This document shows, piece by piece, positions 49,482-58,485 of a DNA stretch of 64,000 nucleotides (position 1 is the first letter of the stretch; the number at the start of each line of letters is the position of its first letter). The notes under the pieces were generated by a model that searched no databases, had not been told where the DNA came from, and worked only from the letters and a program-made list of their open reading frames with translations. The stretch is from Calothrix sp. NIES-3974 (GTDB taxonomy: Bacteria > Cyanobacteriota > Cyanobacteriia > Cyanobacteriales > Nostocaceae), in contig NZ_AP018254.1 in the NCBI RefSeq assembly GCF_002368395.1, positions 2,852,001-2,916,000 of the forward strand, in the 5' to 3' direction. Both the position numbers and the translations under genes were made by a program.

Positions 49482-50230
49482 CCGATATCGGGGAGGGTTG
49501 GGGAGGGGTTCTGATGTATCTTACTAGACTGAGAAATGCTATATAGTAGGAATCGTACTTGAATCTTGTTGAGTATACTGAGAAATAAAGCCTTGTACGA
49601 CAAGCTTCAGAGTAGTTGGGGTTTTCAGAAATCAAATATGAGTCCTATCTAGTATTTATCTCTTTTCCGTATTAATTCTCTACTTACTTAGGGCGATTAC
49701 TTCCTATAATGTAACATAAAGTACTAGTGATTTGATACCCTTAACCTGGATTTTGAGCGAGTAAGTTGTAAGCCTTGAGTAACGGATTGATTTTCCTTCT
49801 ACTCCCTACTCCCTGTGAGTTTTAGGGTTTTGTGAGAAATGCGGCTTCAGCCTATTTATCGGTGAAAGTGATTTGTTTTGATAACTTGACAATTAAATTT
49901 CCGTCGATCTTGACACGTAAATTATGTTTGCTTTGATTGTCTTAGAGGATATTCAGAATGTATCGATAAATACTTTACTGACCACATAGTTACTATTATC
50001 GACTACTCCCTAATCATAGGTATTTAAGTATTAAAAATCACTTTGAAAACAACCTCTTAATCATTCTTAGTATAAAAATACAGATATGTTAGTTTAAAAT
50101 TTCAATACAGAGTACTCGATATTTTTCGTGTAAGTTACTGAGACGGTTATTTTTATGATGCGTTAACCTGCTGCTTAACTGAAATTAAATATATTAACTT
50201 AAATATTCAAGTATCTATAATAAAATTTCC
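49482..50230. other. intergenic region between the IS and the VWA gene
   Basis: Contains a copy of the GCCTTGAGTAA...TACTCCCTACTC repeat (49776-49850; partner at 15364-15438). No open frame of note. The VWA gene has no clear ribosome binding site before its GTG, and no promoter was recognised. Confidence 0.5.
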
Positions 50231-51379
50231 GTGACCAAGAATCAAGAAGTAAAAGTTACTCCGGGAAATACACCACTAACAGCACCTCAAAAAACCGGTC
50301 TAGAGTTGGTATCAATTTTGCATCCTGGGAGAGATGTTGTATTAGCGATTGATTTAACTGAGAGTGTTGGCTTCAATGATGAAGGACGTGCCCTCCTGCA
50401 TCAAATTGTCAAAGATAGCCTCAAACCAGGGGATTTGGTGTATATTATTCCCTTCGGTTCAGATGTTGGACTTCCACCCGGACATACCCTCTCAAATCCA
50501 CTGGGAACACCAGTTAAGTTTACAAATGACTTATCAGCAAGTACTGAAAAAATTTTAGAGCAAATTAATTTTAAATCAGATCCAACTCTGGCAAATACAG
50601 ATATTCAAAGAGCTGAATTAACTATTTACCAGGGACTAGCTCAAATCAACCAAAATCGACTGCAACAAAATCAACCAATCAAACCCCAATCAGTCGTTTG
50701 GGTGACCGATGCACCAATTGGAAAATCAGCAGGAATCGACTCACAAACTTGGATTGAAACTCCTGCACAAAGCCCTTTTCGGATTGCTGATTCCCTGGAA
50801 AGTAAGCAGCGAGAAGCTTGGATTCAGGCTTTACCCATTCATAAACGTTCGCGAAAAATTGAGAATTTTCAGCTGAGTGTGGTCGATATTGCTCCGACTG
50901 TTCAGGAATTTTGTACCCCAGCACCTGGTAGGACAAATACATGTTTAGTAACAACTTATGTAATCAGACAATTATGGCTACCGGGATTAGTCTCAATAGG
51001 AGTTTTATTATTAACTCTATTTGGTGTATTTAAAGCTTTAAAATTGCAGAGAAAATGGGAACTGGTAGTTGATTTTGAAGTCACCGAAAAACCAGAAGAC
51101 CAAAAATGTCGATTACCCCATAATAAAAGAATTGCCATTGGTGCAACCGAACATAATTCCCAGTGTATTGACTCGATTGATTGTCCCGGTTCTGAAGTTA
51201 GAGGTTATTTAGAGCGTCAGGGGGAAAATTTATTCTTAATTCCGACGCATACTGCACCAATCTATTTAAATGGTAAGGAAATTTCCGCCAAGACTTTAAT
51301 ATCAAGTTTACGCTTTCGGATGAACTGTCCAGATACTAAAAATCGTGATTACGAAATCGTGATTAAAATCAAAAAATAA
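50231..51379 (+). CDS. VWA-domain membrane protein with a C-terminal FHA-like region
   Basis: 382 residues with a GTG start. A von Willebrand A domain fills about residues 33-235: the metal-site motif is DLTES (VVLAIDLTESVGF), a variant of DxSxS, and VVWVTDAP supplies a later Asp. One transmembrane segment follows (about 248-268; LWLPGLVSIGVLLLTLFGVF). The tail (about 285-382) is beta-rich, with ERQGENLFLIPTHTAPIYLNGKEI resembling the loop of an FHA domain, though the key Arg/Ser are not clear. There is no signal peptide, so the VWA side is hard to orient. It is the first gene of a co-directional set, 16 bp before the tubulin-like gene. Confidence 0.82.
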   Translation: MTKNQEVKVTPGNTPLTAPQKTGLELVSILHPGRDVVLAIDLTESVGFNDEGRALLHQIVKDSLKPGDLVYIIPFGSDVGLPPGHTLSNPLGTPVKFTNDLSASTEKILEQINFKSDPTLANTDIQRAELTIYQGLAQINQNRLQQNQPIKPQSVVWVTDAPIGKSAGIDSQTWIETPAQSPFRIADSLESKQREAWIQALPIHKRSRKIENFQLSVVDIAPTVQEFCTPAPGRTNTCLVTTYVIRQLWLPGLVSIGVLLLTLFGVFKALKLQRKWELVVDFEVTEKPEDQKCRLPHNKRIAIGATEHNSQCIDSIDCPGSEVRGYLERQGENLFLIPTHTAPIYLNGKEISAKTLISSLRFRMNCPDTKNRDYEIVIKIKK

Positions 51380-51395
51380 TTTCAGGGGGATAATT

Positions 51396-53909
51396 ATGGT
51401 ATCGAAAAATATGAATGAGCAATCGAAAGGAATTAACCGCACCATTTGTATTGGATTGGGTGGTACGGGTCGAGATGTATTGATGCGGATTAGACGTTTA
51501 ATCGTCGATCGGGAAAAGGATTTAAGTAATTTACCCCTTGTGAGTTTCGTTCATATTGATACCGATAAAGCTGCAACCCAGGTGACGGGTATTCGGACAG
51601 GAAGTATTTATCGTGGTGTGGACTTAAGCTTTCGAGAAGCAGAAAAAGTCACAGCAACAATGACCTCCAGCGAAGTGACGATGTTTGTCCAGGGATTGGA
51701 AAGACGTTCTGAGTATACTCGTCACGGTCCCTATGACCATATTGGCAGATGGTTTCCTCCCCAGTTAGTAAGAAATATTAAAGCGATTGAAGAAGGTGCA
51801 AAAGGAATCAGACCTGTAGGAAGATTGGCTTTTTTCCATAATTATCAAAAGATTAAAACCGCGATTGAAACAGCAGAGAGACGTACCAGGGGACATGAGG
51901 GTTTGTTGTTGCAAAGGGGTTTAAAGGTGGAAGCGGGGTTAAATATTTTTGTGATTGCTTCTCTGTGTGGTGGTACGGGGAGTGGAATGTTTTTAGATAT
52001 TGCCTATGCGTTGAGAAATTTGTATGGAAGTCAAAGTGTGCAGATTGTCGGTTATTTAGTGATTAGTCCCCAGTTATATGGTGATACACCGAGCATGAGT
52101 GCAAATACTTATGCTGCATTGAAGGAATTAGATTATTACAGCAGTCCGGGAACGAAATTTAATGCTGTTTATGATATTCAAAATGTGGTGACTGTTCAGG
52201 AACAACGTCCACCTTTTGATTATGCCTATTTAGTTTCCCATCAAACGGTTGGAGAATACCAAATATTAACCCAAGGAAAATTATGTAACGTCATTGCACA
52301 CAAAATAGCTTTAGATTTTTCTGGGGAATTAGCACCCGTCGTCAAGGGTAATCGTGATAACTTTTTGCAACACATGATTCAACCAGATCAACACCCTCGA
52401 CCAAATACTCAACGCTATTTAACTTTTGGTTTAGCAGCCATTTATTTTCCCCGCGATCGCATTGTCAGAATTGCCTTAACTCGTGTTGGTTGTACCCTGA
52501 TTGAATTTTGGCTTCGTGGACAAGGACAAAGCCCTGATCCACTCACTTTAAAAGAACAGTTTCTCATCCAGTTTAATTGGCATGATGATTTGGTAAAAAA
52601 AGATGGAATTATCAAAAAATTAGGGGAGTCTGTCCAGGAGAATAATAAGACTTTTGGCTCCAGTATGATTGCTTGGCGAAATAATTTAGATAGACTAATT
52701 AACGATTGTAAAAATCGCGATGATCGTCGAGCTATCTACCAGCAAATACCGAGACAGATTCGTGAACAGTTTCGGAAAATTCAACCAGGGGAAACAGAAA
52801 ATAGTCGAGGTATTTGGTTGACAAGGGTGCAGCAAAATGCTCCGAATATAGGTAAGGAATTACAAGCAAATATTGATGAGTTTTTACAGAGATTACTTAA
52901 TCCTAATGAGCCAAATTTTGCCATTGAAAATGCTCGTGATTGGTTAGATGCTTTGCAGCATGAATTGCATAATTATGAAATGAATTTAATAGAAGAAATT
53001 ACTAATTTTGGTGGTAATAAACGTCTAGAAGACATTGAGAAAAAATGGCGAGATACGGAGGCTATTATTGATGAAATTGAACAGAAGCCAGGATTTATGG
53101 CTTTTAATAAAAATAATCAAATTCAAGCTGAACTCAGGAGGGTTATTCGTGAGGTCAGTGAATTAATTAAACATAACTTTGATTTAGTTGTGTTGCAAGA
53201 ATCATTGAAAATCATCAATAGTTTACAAAAATTTGTCGAGGATAGAATCACTATCATCGGTACATTTAAAAGTTTAATCGAAGATTTACAGACGGTTTAT
53301 GAGAAACAGGAACAGGAATTAAGACAACTGAATTTTGATGAGATGAGTGGAGAGGCTATTTTTGATGACGATGATATTGACAAATGCTATCAAGCTTTAT
53401 TACCAGAATCGGATTTACGTCGGCAATTAGTATTAATTAGTACTCAGGTAACAAATCAAAATTATCAAGAACATTCTTTATTGAGTTTAGTTCATCGAGA
53501 ACGTGGTTCGATTTATCAACTACAGAAAGAAATTGAATTAAAAATCAACGACTTTTTTCAATCCCGTAATATTGATATAGCCAATTCCGTCGTCAAGCGC
53601 TTTCTGGACAAATATTCTCCAACCAAGCGTTCAACAAGGTTAAGACAAATTATGGATGAGGCTGAAGTTTTATTATCTTTGAATAAAAGTGACCCCTATT
53701 TTCGTGATAATCCCGCTAAAAGTAGTAAATTAATTGGCTTTAAAGATACAGATGAACCGGAAATCAAGACATTTAAATCTCTAGTTGAACAAGATTTAGG
53801 AATCAGTTCGAGTGTTTTGAAAGCGACCCAAGCTGATGATGAAATTTTAATTGTCAACGAGTATGCAGGTTTTCCTCTGAGATTAATCGAGTTTCTCAAA
53901 AATTTTTGA
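51396..53909 (+). CDS. tubulin/FtsZ-superfamily protein (tubulin-like domain)
   Basis: 837 residues. The N-terminal half has the phosphate-binding features of the tubulin fold: a first glycine loop ICIGLGGTGRDVLMRI (GGTG at 22-25), VHIDTD near residue 52-57, and the tubulin signature SLCGGTGSGMFLDIAY (GGTGSG at 192-197). This fits the Tubulin_2-like family. The C-terminal half (about 400-800) is long, charged and helical, with several coiled-coil stretches. GTP binding is predicted, polymerisation is possible. A Shine-Dalgarno (AGGGGG, TTCAGGGGGATAATT) precedes the ATG. The frame ends at an A5T5 run, and an out-of-frame stretch downstream looks like a missing C-terminal tail. Confidence 0.9.
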   Translation: MVSKNMNEQSKGINRTICIGLGGTGRDVLMRIRRLIVDREKDLSNLPLVSFVHIDTDKAATQVTGIRTGSIYRGVDLSFREAEKVTATMTSSEVTMFVQGLERRSEYTRHGPYDHIGRWFPPQLVRNIKAIEEGAKGIRPVGRLAFFHNYQKIKTAIETAERRTRGHEGLLLQRGLKVEAGLNIFVIASLCGGTGSGMFLDIAYALRNLYGSQSVQIVGYLVISPQLYGDTPSMSANTYAALKELDYYSSPGTKFNAVYDIQNVVTVQEQRPPFDYAYLVSHQTVGEYQILTQGKLCNVIAHKIALDFSGELAPVVKGNRDNFLQHMIQPDQHPRPNTQRYLTFGLAAIYFPRDRIVRIALTRVGCTLIEFWLRGQGQSPDPLTLKEQFLIQFNWHDDLVKKDGIIKKLGESVQENNKTFGSSMIAWRNNLDRLINDCKNRDDRRAIYQQIPRQIREQFRKIQPGETENSRGIWLTRVQQNAPNIGKELQANIDEFLQRLLNPNEPNFAIENARDWLDALQHELHNYEMNLIEEITNFGGNKRLEDIEKKWRDTEAIIDEIEQKPGFMAFNKNNQIQAELRRVIREVSELIKHNFDLVVLQESLKIINSLQKFVEDRITIIGTFKSLIEDLQTVYEKQEQELRQLNFDEMSGEAIFDDDDIDKCYQALLPESDLRRQLVLISTQVTNQNYQEHSLLSLVHRERGSIYQLQKEIELKINDFFQSRNIDIANSVVKRFLDKYSPTKRSTRLRQIMDEAEVLLSLNKSDPYFRDNPAKSSKLIGFKDTDEPEIKTFKSLVEQDLGISSSVLKATQADDEILIVNEYAGFPLRLIEFLKNF

Positions 53910-54042
53910 CACCGCGAGTAATCGGGAGCGAAGACGCGAAGAATTAGAATTGCTGAAACAAGATTTAAAGGATGGTATTTTGACAGAAGAAGAGTATGAA
54001 CGGGAAAGACAGAAAATAATCAGGAAATATCCATTATCATGA
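53910..54042 (+). pseudogene. SHOCT-like C-terminal tail, out of frame with the tubulin-like gene
   Basis: In the +1 frame relative to the upstream gene, 44 codons without stop encode a charged helix (SNRERRREELELL) followed by LKQDLKDGILTEEEYERERQ and a TGA at 54040-54042. This fits the SHOCT pattern (L..L..L.D.G.LTEEEYE..R). No start codon fits a separate gene. Removing one base in the AAAAATTTTT run (53898-53907) would join it to the tubulin-like protein. It is either a frameshifted tail or the relic of a longer protein. Confidence 0.6.
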
Positions 54043-54113
54043 ATGTGAATTACAGCACGTGTAAAATTAGGTTCTATTTTCTTAAATTATTCACTATCAG
54101 TAAAATATAGAAG

Positions 54114-55691
54114 ATGCAAATTCTTTCTAATTATCCCCCAGAATTAATTTTGGCAATAATAGTATTTATTGTCATACCCTCCTTAGTCGCCATGTATTTA
54201 CGTGCAGGTCTATATGCAAAATTAAATCAAAAAAATGACATGATTCGTAAGCTGATTCATGGTAATCAAGCGGTCACACCATCAAAATTTGTCAATGAAG
54301 TTATTAGTAGATTTAAAAATGCTAGTTATCAATTAGATCAGGTTAATACAGTTGCAATTATTGAACAAATTTATAGTCGGGAAAAACTAGGGAAATTTAC
54401 CTATGACCAAATAGATTATTTTTGTCGATTATTACCAAATTTGTTATTAGCATTTGGGTTATTTGGTACATTTTTAGGGATTACATGGAATTTATCAATT
54501 TTGACCCAGGAATTGAGTGCTGCGGTTCAATCTCAGTCTAATCCAGTTAATCAAGAAATATTAAAAAGCTTACAAAGACCGCTAACTGCGATGAGTATCG
54601 CTTTTGTCACCAGTTTGATGGGATTATTATTTAGTTCAATTTTAACGTTATTTAATGCTTGGAAAAACACAAGTTTACTGAAATATCAACTATTCAGTTA
54701 CTTAGAAGATTATCTGGAGAATATTTACCAACCACAAGTTCAGGGAGATAGTCGTCTGGATAAAATTGTTAATAAAATGGTTTCCCAACAGGAAGAGTTT
54801 TTAACTAATTTTGGTAAAACAGTTAGACGTGCTGTTGAAGATTCGATGGGAACTGTAGCCAATCAAATATTGGAAGGAAATAAAAAAGCCAGTGAACTAG
54901 CGCAAAGGGTTTATGAGAGATTTTTAGAATCTGCTAGTACCATATCCGGTGCTGGGGATAAGTTTAGACTAGCTATTGATAGTTTGGAAGAGAAAGCTTT
55001 AATTTTTCAGCAAGCAGCAGATACTTTTGCTGAAAGTGACTTTCCCCAACTTTTATCAGCTGCGACTAAAGATTTAAGTGATACGCAAAAAAACTTTTCT
55101 AAATCAGCGACAACTTTAGCGAAAACTAGTGATTTAATTCAAAATGCACTATTGGAGATGAAATCTGCTAGTCAAGCTTTACTCCAAGTCGAAAAACAAA
55201 TAGAAACTGTGAATCAAACTTCCCTGCAAGTTTTACAATTAGAATCTCAAAATCAAACGTCTTTGGCTGAAATTATCCCCAAACTTGAAAAGGGAGCGAA
55301 TAGTTTTGCTTCTGCAATCAATCAAATTCATCAATTAGAAGCCAGGATATCTCAGAAAGCAGAAAGCTTGGTGGTTGTGGAAGAATCTTTACAGAAATTA
55401 TTAGCACAAGTTAATCAATATACCCAAGTAATGAAACAGGAAATTGCTGCTGTTTCTACTCAACTGGGTAAAAATAATCAAGATTTTTTGCGTAGTTGGG
55501 AGGGTTATACGAATCAATTGGGGTTTAAGGTGGATACTCTCAATTTAGATTTAGGGTATTCATTGAAGGAAAATTTGGTTCAACTGAGAATATGCGTGGA
55601 AAATTTAGAGCAGATGCATCGAGAAATATCGACATTAAGGAGTTTTGCAACAACGATGAAAAATTCTTCTTTAAGTGATAGTTCTCCCTAA
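54114..55691 (+). CDS. MotA/TolQ/ExbB-like proton channel protein with long coiled-coil tail (ZorA-like)
   Basis: 525 residues. Transmembrane segments lie at about 10-30, 107-130 and 160-181. The second and third bear the MotA/TolQ/ExbB hallmarks (LFGTFLGITWNL and AMSIAFVTSLMGLLFSS). The remaining 340 residues form long helices with heptads (for example LAQRVYERFLESASTIS, LLQVEKQIETVNQTSL) and should extend into the cytoplasm as a rod. ZorA of the Zorya anti-phage system has this same layout: a MotA-like core and a long tail. With the OmpA-type neighbour it should make an ion-driven stator. Start ATG, 71 bp after the tubulin tail. Confidence 0.85.
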   Translation: MQILSNYPPELILAIIVFIVIPSLVAMYLRAGLYAKLNQKNDMIRKLIHGNQAVTPSKFVNEVISRFKNASYQLDQVNTVAIIEQIYSREKLGKFTYDQIDYFCRLLPNLLLAFGLFGTFLGITWNLSILTQELSAAVQSQSNPVNQEILKSLQRPLTAMSIAFVTSLMGLLFSSILTLFNAWKNTSLLKYQLFSYLEDYLENIYQPQVQGDSRLDKIVNKMVSQQEEFLTNFGKTVRRAVEDSMGTVANQILEGNKKASELAQRVYERFLESASTISGAGDKFRLAIDSLEEKALIFQQAADTFAESDFPQLLSAATKDLSDTQKNFSKSATTLAKTSDLIQNALLEMKSASQALLQVEKQIETVNQTSLQVLQLESQNQTSLAEIIPKLEKGANSFASAINQIHQLEARISQKAESLVVVEESLQKLLAQVNQYTQVMKQEIAAVSTQLGKNNQDFLRSWEGYTNQLGFKVDTLNLDLGYSLKENLVQLRICVENLEQMHREISTLRSFATTMKNSSLSDSSP

Positions 55692-55914
55692 AATGGTAAT
55701 TTATTCTGTTGAATAAAATTGCATCAAATGTCCAGGTATTCATTCGAGCTATTTAAAATAGTATGGCAGGCAATGGAAAACTCAGAGCAGAGTTGAATGT
55801 CTTTTCCCAGAAAAATTAGCGAAATTTATTAATTTAGTAAATTTTAGTTTTTGACTACTGTATTATAAGTAATCTTTTTTATGAAATTTAATGATGATAA
55901 CTTAGGTATGGATA

Positions 55915-56589
55915 ATGGGAAAATATATTCACAAAATAAATGAAAGTGAGGAAGTGAATATTTGGTCAGCATTTACCGACTTAATGTCCAATGCTTTCAT
56001 GATAATTTTGTTGTTATTTTTTATGGTAGTTGTGACAACAAAAGTGAAAATTGCAGAATTATCAGCGAACAACCAAGGAACACCTCCATTGATTGAAATC
56101 AGAGATAATGAAAACTTTCGCTTTTCCCCGAATAGTGCTGAAATTTCTCCGAGAATGGAAAAATATATTAAAGATGAAATTGTGAAATTAATTGATGAAA
56201 ACACTCAAAAATATAATATTAATTTGGTAGAAATTATTGGTCATACGGACGAACAATCTATTGGGTTTGCAGCTAGTAATTTAGATGATAATTTAGAAAC
56301 TGCGGCAAAATCTACTACAGCAACCACCAATATAGATACCTTACTCAAAGCTGGTTCTAATGCTGACTTAGGATTAATGCGATCGCTTGCAGTGGTGAAA
56401 TTGTTACAGAAGATCCAAATCCAAGAAAATAAAATGAAAAATGTCAAGTTTCGTCCCTATTCCGCAGCACAATTAATTTTACCTAATGGAGATTTAGCGA
56501 ATCCTCCCCAAGGAGTGCGTGTAGCGGATAGTAGTAGACGACGAATCGAAATTCGTTTTACCCGTTTAGGGGAAAGCATTAAACGTTAG
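55915..56589 (+). CDS. OmpA/MotB-family protein (ZorB-like stator partner)
   Basis: 224 residues. A short N-terminus is followed by one transmembrane segment (about 22-42; FTDLMSNAFMIILLLFF) that begins with D22, where MotB, TolR and ZorB carry the essential proton-binding Asp. The periplasmic part (about 60-218) is an OmpA/peptidoglycan-binding domain with VEIIGHTDE (109-113), NADLGLMRSLAVVKLL (149-164) and DSSRRRIEIRF (205-215), the Asp/Arg pair that holds diaminopimelate. The 223-bp spacer before it holds no gene. The cupin gene starts 11 bp after the stop. Confidence 0.92.
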   Translation: MGKYIHKINESEEVNIWSAFTDLMSNAFMIILLLFFMVVVTTKVKIAELSANNQGTPPLIEIRDNENFRFSPNSAEISPRMEKYIKDEIVKLIDENTQKYNINLVEIIGHTDEQSIGFAASNLDDNLETAAKSTTATTNIDTLLKAGSNADLGLMRSLAVVKLLQKIQIQENKMKNVKFRPYSAAQLILPNGDLANPPQGVRVADSSRRRIEIRFTRLGESIKR

Positions 56590-56600
56590 ATTTACATGGT

Positions 56601-57062
56601 ATGATTATAGATCCCCAAGAAGTACCGCAGGAATCAGGTTCCCGTTATCCCCAAGAATTTCAAACCAAAGTAGCTGGACGCATCCGTCAGCGATTAGGTG
56701 ATTTTGCCCAACTGCAAAATTTTGGTGTTAACTTAGTCACCCTGCTGCCAGGTAGTGCATCCGCATTACGTCATTACCATTCCCAGCAAGATGAGTTTAT
56801 TTATATCTTAGCAGGAGAATTGACTTTAATTACCAATGGGGGTGAAAGGATTCTCACTCCAGGAATGGCTGCTGGTTTTCCTAAAGGAGAAGCGAATGGA
56901 CATCATTTGGTGAATAAATCGACCAATATGGCTATGTATTTAGAGATTGGTGACAGAAGTGCAAATGATACAGTAAATTACCCTGATGATGATTTAATTG
57001 CCCAACCGCAAAAAAACGGAAAGGGTTATATTTTTCTACACAAAGATGGATCTAGTTATTAG
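56601..57062 (+). CDS. cupin-domain protein
   Basis: 153 residues. A single cupin fold: metal-binding motif 1 is LRHYHSQQDEFIYILAGEL (His/His/Glu near residues 57-64) and motif 2 is PKGEANGHHLVN (His about 101). This pattern resembles the cytosolic cupins annotated as sugar-phosphate or transcription-factor-like cupins in proteobacteria and cyanobacteria. Substrate unknown. It starts 11 bp after the OmpA-like gene, in the same direction, so it could belong to the same transcript, but no functional tie is evident. Confidence 0.85.
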   Translation: MIIDPQEVPQESGSRYPQEFQTKVAGRIRQRLGDFAQLQNFGVNLVTLLPGSASALRHYHSQQDEFIYILAGELTLITNGGERILTPGMAAGFPKGEANGHHLVNKSTNMAMYLEIGDRSANDTVNYPDDDLIAQPQKNGKGYIFLHKDGSSY

Positions 57063-57268
57063 AAGATGTTTTCCAGGGTTATTTATCAACTTTCTCGCAA
57101 CTTACACGAGATTTTGCACCTTGGGGAAGTGAACTTAATTAAAATGGACTACAAACAGTACATCAACGGTGAGATAAAATAATCACCATTTTGCTGATTA
57201 TTTACCTATTTACCGGAAAGGTGCAAGATATAACTAATCCTAAATATATCTTTTTATTTTCACTTAAT

Positions 57269-58186
57269 ATGGAAGCGTTCCTTTCTGTCTATAGTTCCTT
57301 AATCGTATCAATGGTATTAGGAGCTTTACTGGGATTGTCCTTATATTTACCGATGATGGCAGGGCAATTATCTTTGGCAAGTCCTGGTTTTTATGCTTTA
57401 GGTGGTTACGTTGCAGCGATTTTATCCACTCAAGTATTTCCGAGTGAGGGTGGTTTATTCCCCATCTATTTTATACTGATAGAAATGCTAATAGCTGGAT
57501 TGATGTCAGCCCTATTAGGTGTAGCAGTGGGGATTCCAGCATTAAGACTACGGGGAATTTATTTAGCGATCGCCACCATTGCTTTTGTCGAAGTTTTGCG
57601 GGTGATGGCGTTGAATTTAGAGATAACTGGTGGTGCTGTGGGGATTTTTGGGATTCCCCAACCCTTTGCGAGTCCTTTAGAATATTTGTGGATTGCCTTA
57701 CCTTTGTTGATTATTAGTATGGTTCTAATTTATCGCCTAGAACGGATACGAGTGGGGAGAGCATTAACCGCAATTCGCGAAGATGAATTAGCAGCTGGGG
57801 CAATCGGAATTAACTCTACCTATTATAAAGTGTTAGCATTTACTTTGGGAGCCGTTTTAGCAGGAATTGTGGGCGTAATTAGTGCCCATTTTTTAAATAC
57901 ATGGAATGCTCGTCAAGGTACATTTGATGCTAGTATTATTTACTTGACATTCGTATTGATTGGTGGTTCCCGGACATTTTTAGGTGCGGTGGTGGGAGGT
58001 ATGTTATTTACCGCTTTGCCAGAGATGTTGCGGGGATTAGCAGATACGGGTGGTTTACCGCTATGGTTAGCTCAGTTTTTACGTGATGGTAGATTAATCA
58101 TTTTTGGTTTACTGATTGTATTGGGAACTATCTTTTTTCCCCAGGGTTTAGTGAATCCTAGATGGTTGAAAAATAGTAAATATTAA
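57269..58186 (+). CDS. livM: branched-chain amino-acid ABC transporter permease (LivM family)
   Basis: 305 residues from the ATG at 57269. A longer TTG-started frame begins inside a repeat (TATTTACCGGAAAGGTGCAAG) also found near 12975 and is not credible. Eight or more membrane segments are predicted. The LivM signature GIPALRLRGIYLAIATIAFVEV and the EAA loop ALTAIREDELAAGAIGINSTYYKVLAF are clear. It forms the permease of a LivFGHM-type importer (in cyanobacteria also the Nat systems for neutral amino acids). Its expected ATPase partner, livG, appears only 5.5 kb downstream. Confidence 0.92.
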   Translation: MEAFLSVYSSLIVSMVLGALLGLSLYLPMMAGQLSLASPGFYALGGYVAAILSTQVFPSEGGLFPIYFILIEMLIAGLMSALLGVAVGIPALRLRGIYLAIATIAFVEVLRVMALNLEITGGAVGIFGIPQPFASPLEYLWIALPLLIISMVLIYRLERIRVGRALTAIREDELAAGAIGINSTYYKVLAFTLGAVLAGIVGVISAHFLNTWNARQGTFDASIIYLTFVLIGGSRTFLGAVVGGMLFTALPEMLRGLADTGGLPLWLAQFLRDGRLIIFGLLIVLGTIFFPQGLVNPRWLKNSKY

Positions 58187-58279
58187 AGGTTAAGTTTTCT
58201 TAGATACTGTTAAGTAGGTAGGTGCAATTAAACATAAAACAGCAACGCAACCGTTCATTCGTCTCAAAGCCTTACTCCC

Positions 58280-58308
58280 GTACAGACGAACCGACGGGTC
58301 GTCTCTAC
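58280..58308. repeat. palindrome, GAGACGACCC family
   Basis: GTACAGACGAACC and GGGTCGTCTCTAC pair around GAC, with two mismatches; sister of 24677-24705. It lies in the 299-bp spacer between livM and the P-type ATPase remnant, which otherwise holds no gene. Confidence 0.75.
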
Positions 58309-58485
58309 TACCTGATATTAACGACAATTTTTACCACTCACCTACTTATCCATGAACAAATAAGTGTAGTTGATCATGCACCCGTAATACAAATTTGTAA
58401 TTCTGGATGCTCGCTTTTCGCAAGCAGCAAGCTATGAAATTTAAGAAAATCGGTGTTCCTGCATCCTCTTCATCTTCCACGACTT

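Noticed and set aside
50231-56589. A canonical Zorya anti-phage system
   Set aside because: Only ZorA/ZorB-like genes are present; there is no ZorC, ZorD or ZorE homologue, and VWA and tubulin-like partners replace them.
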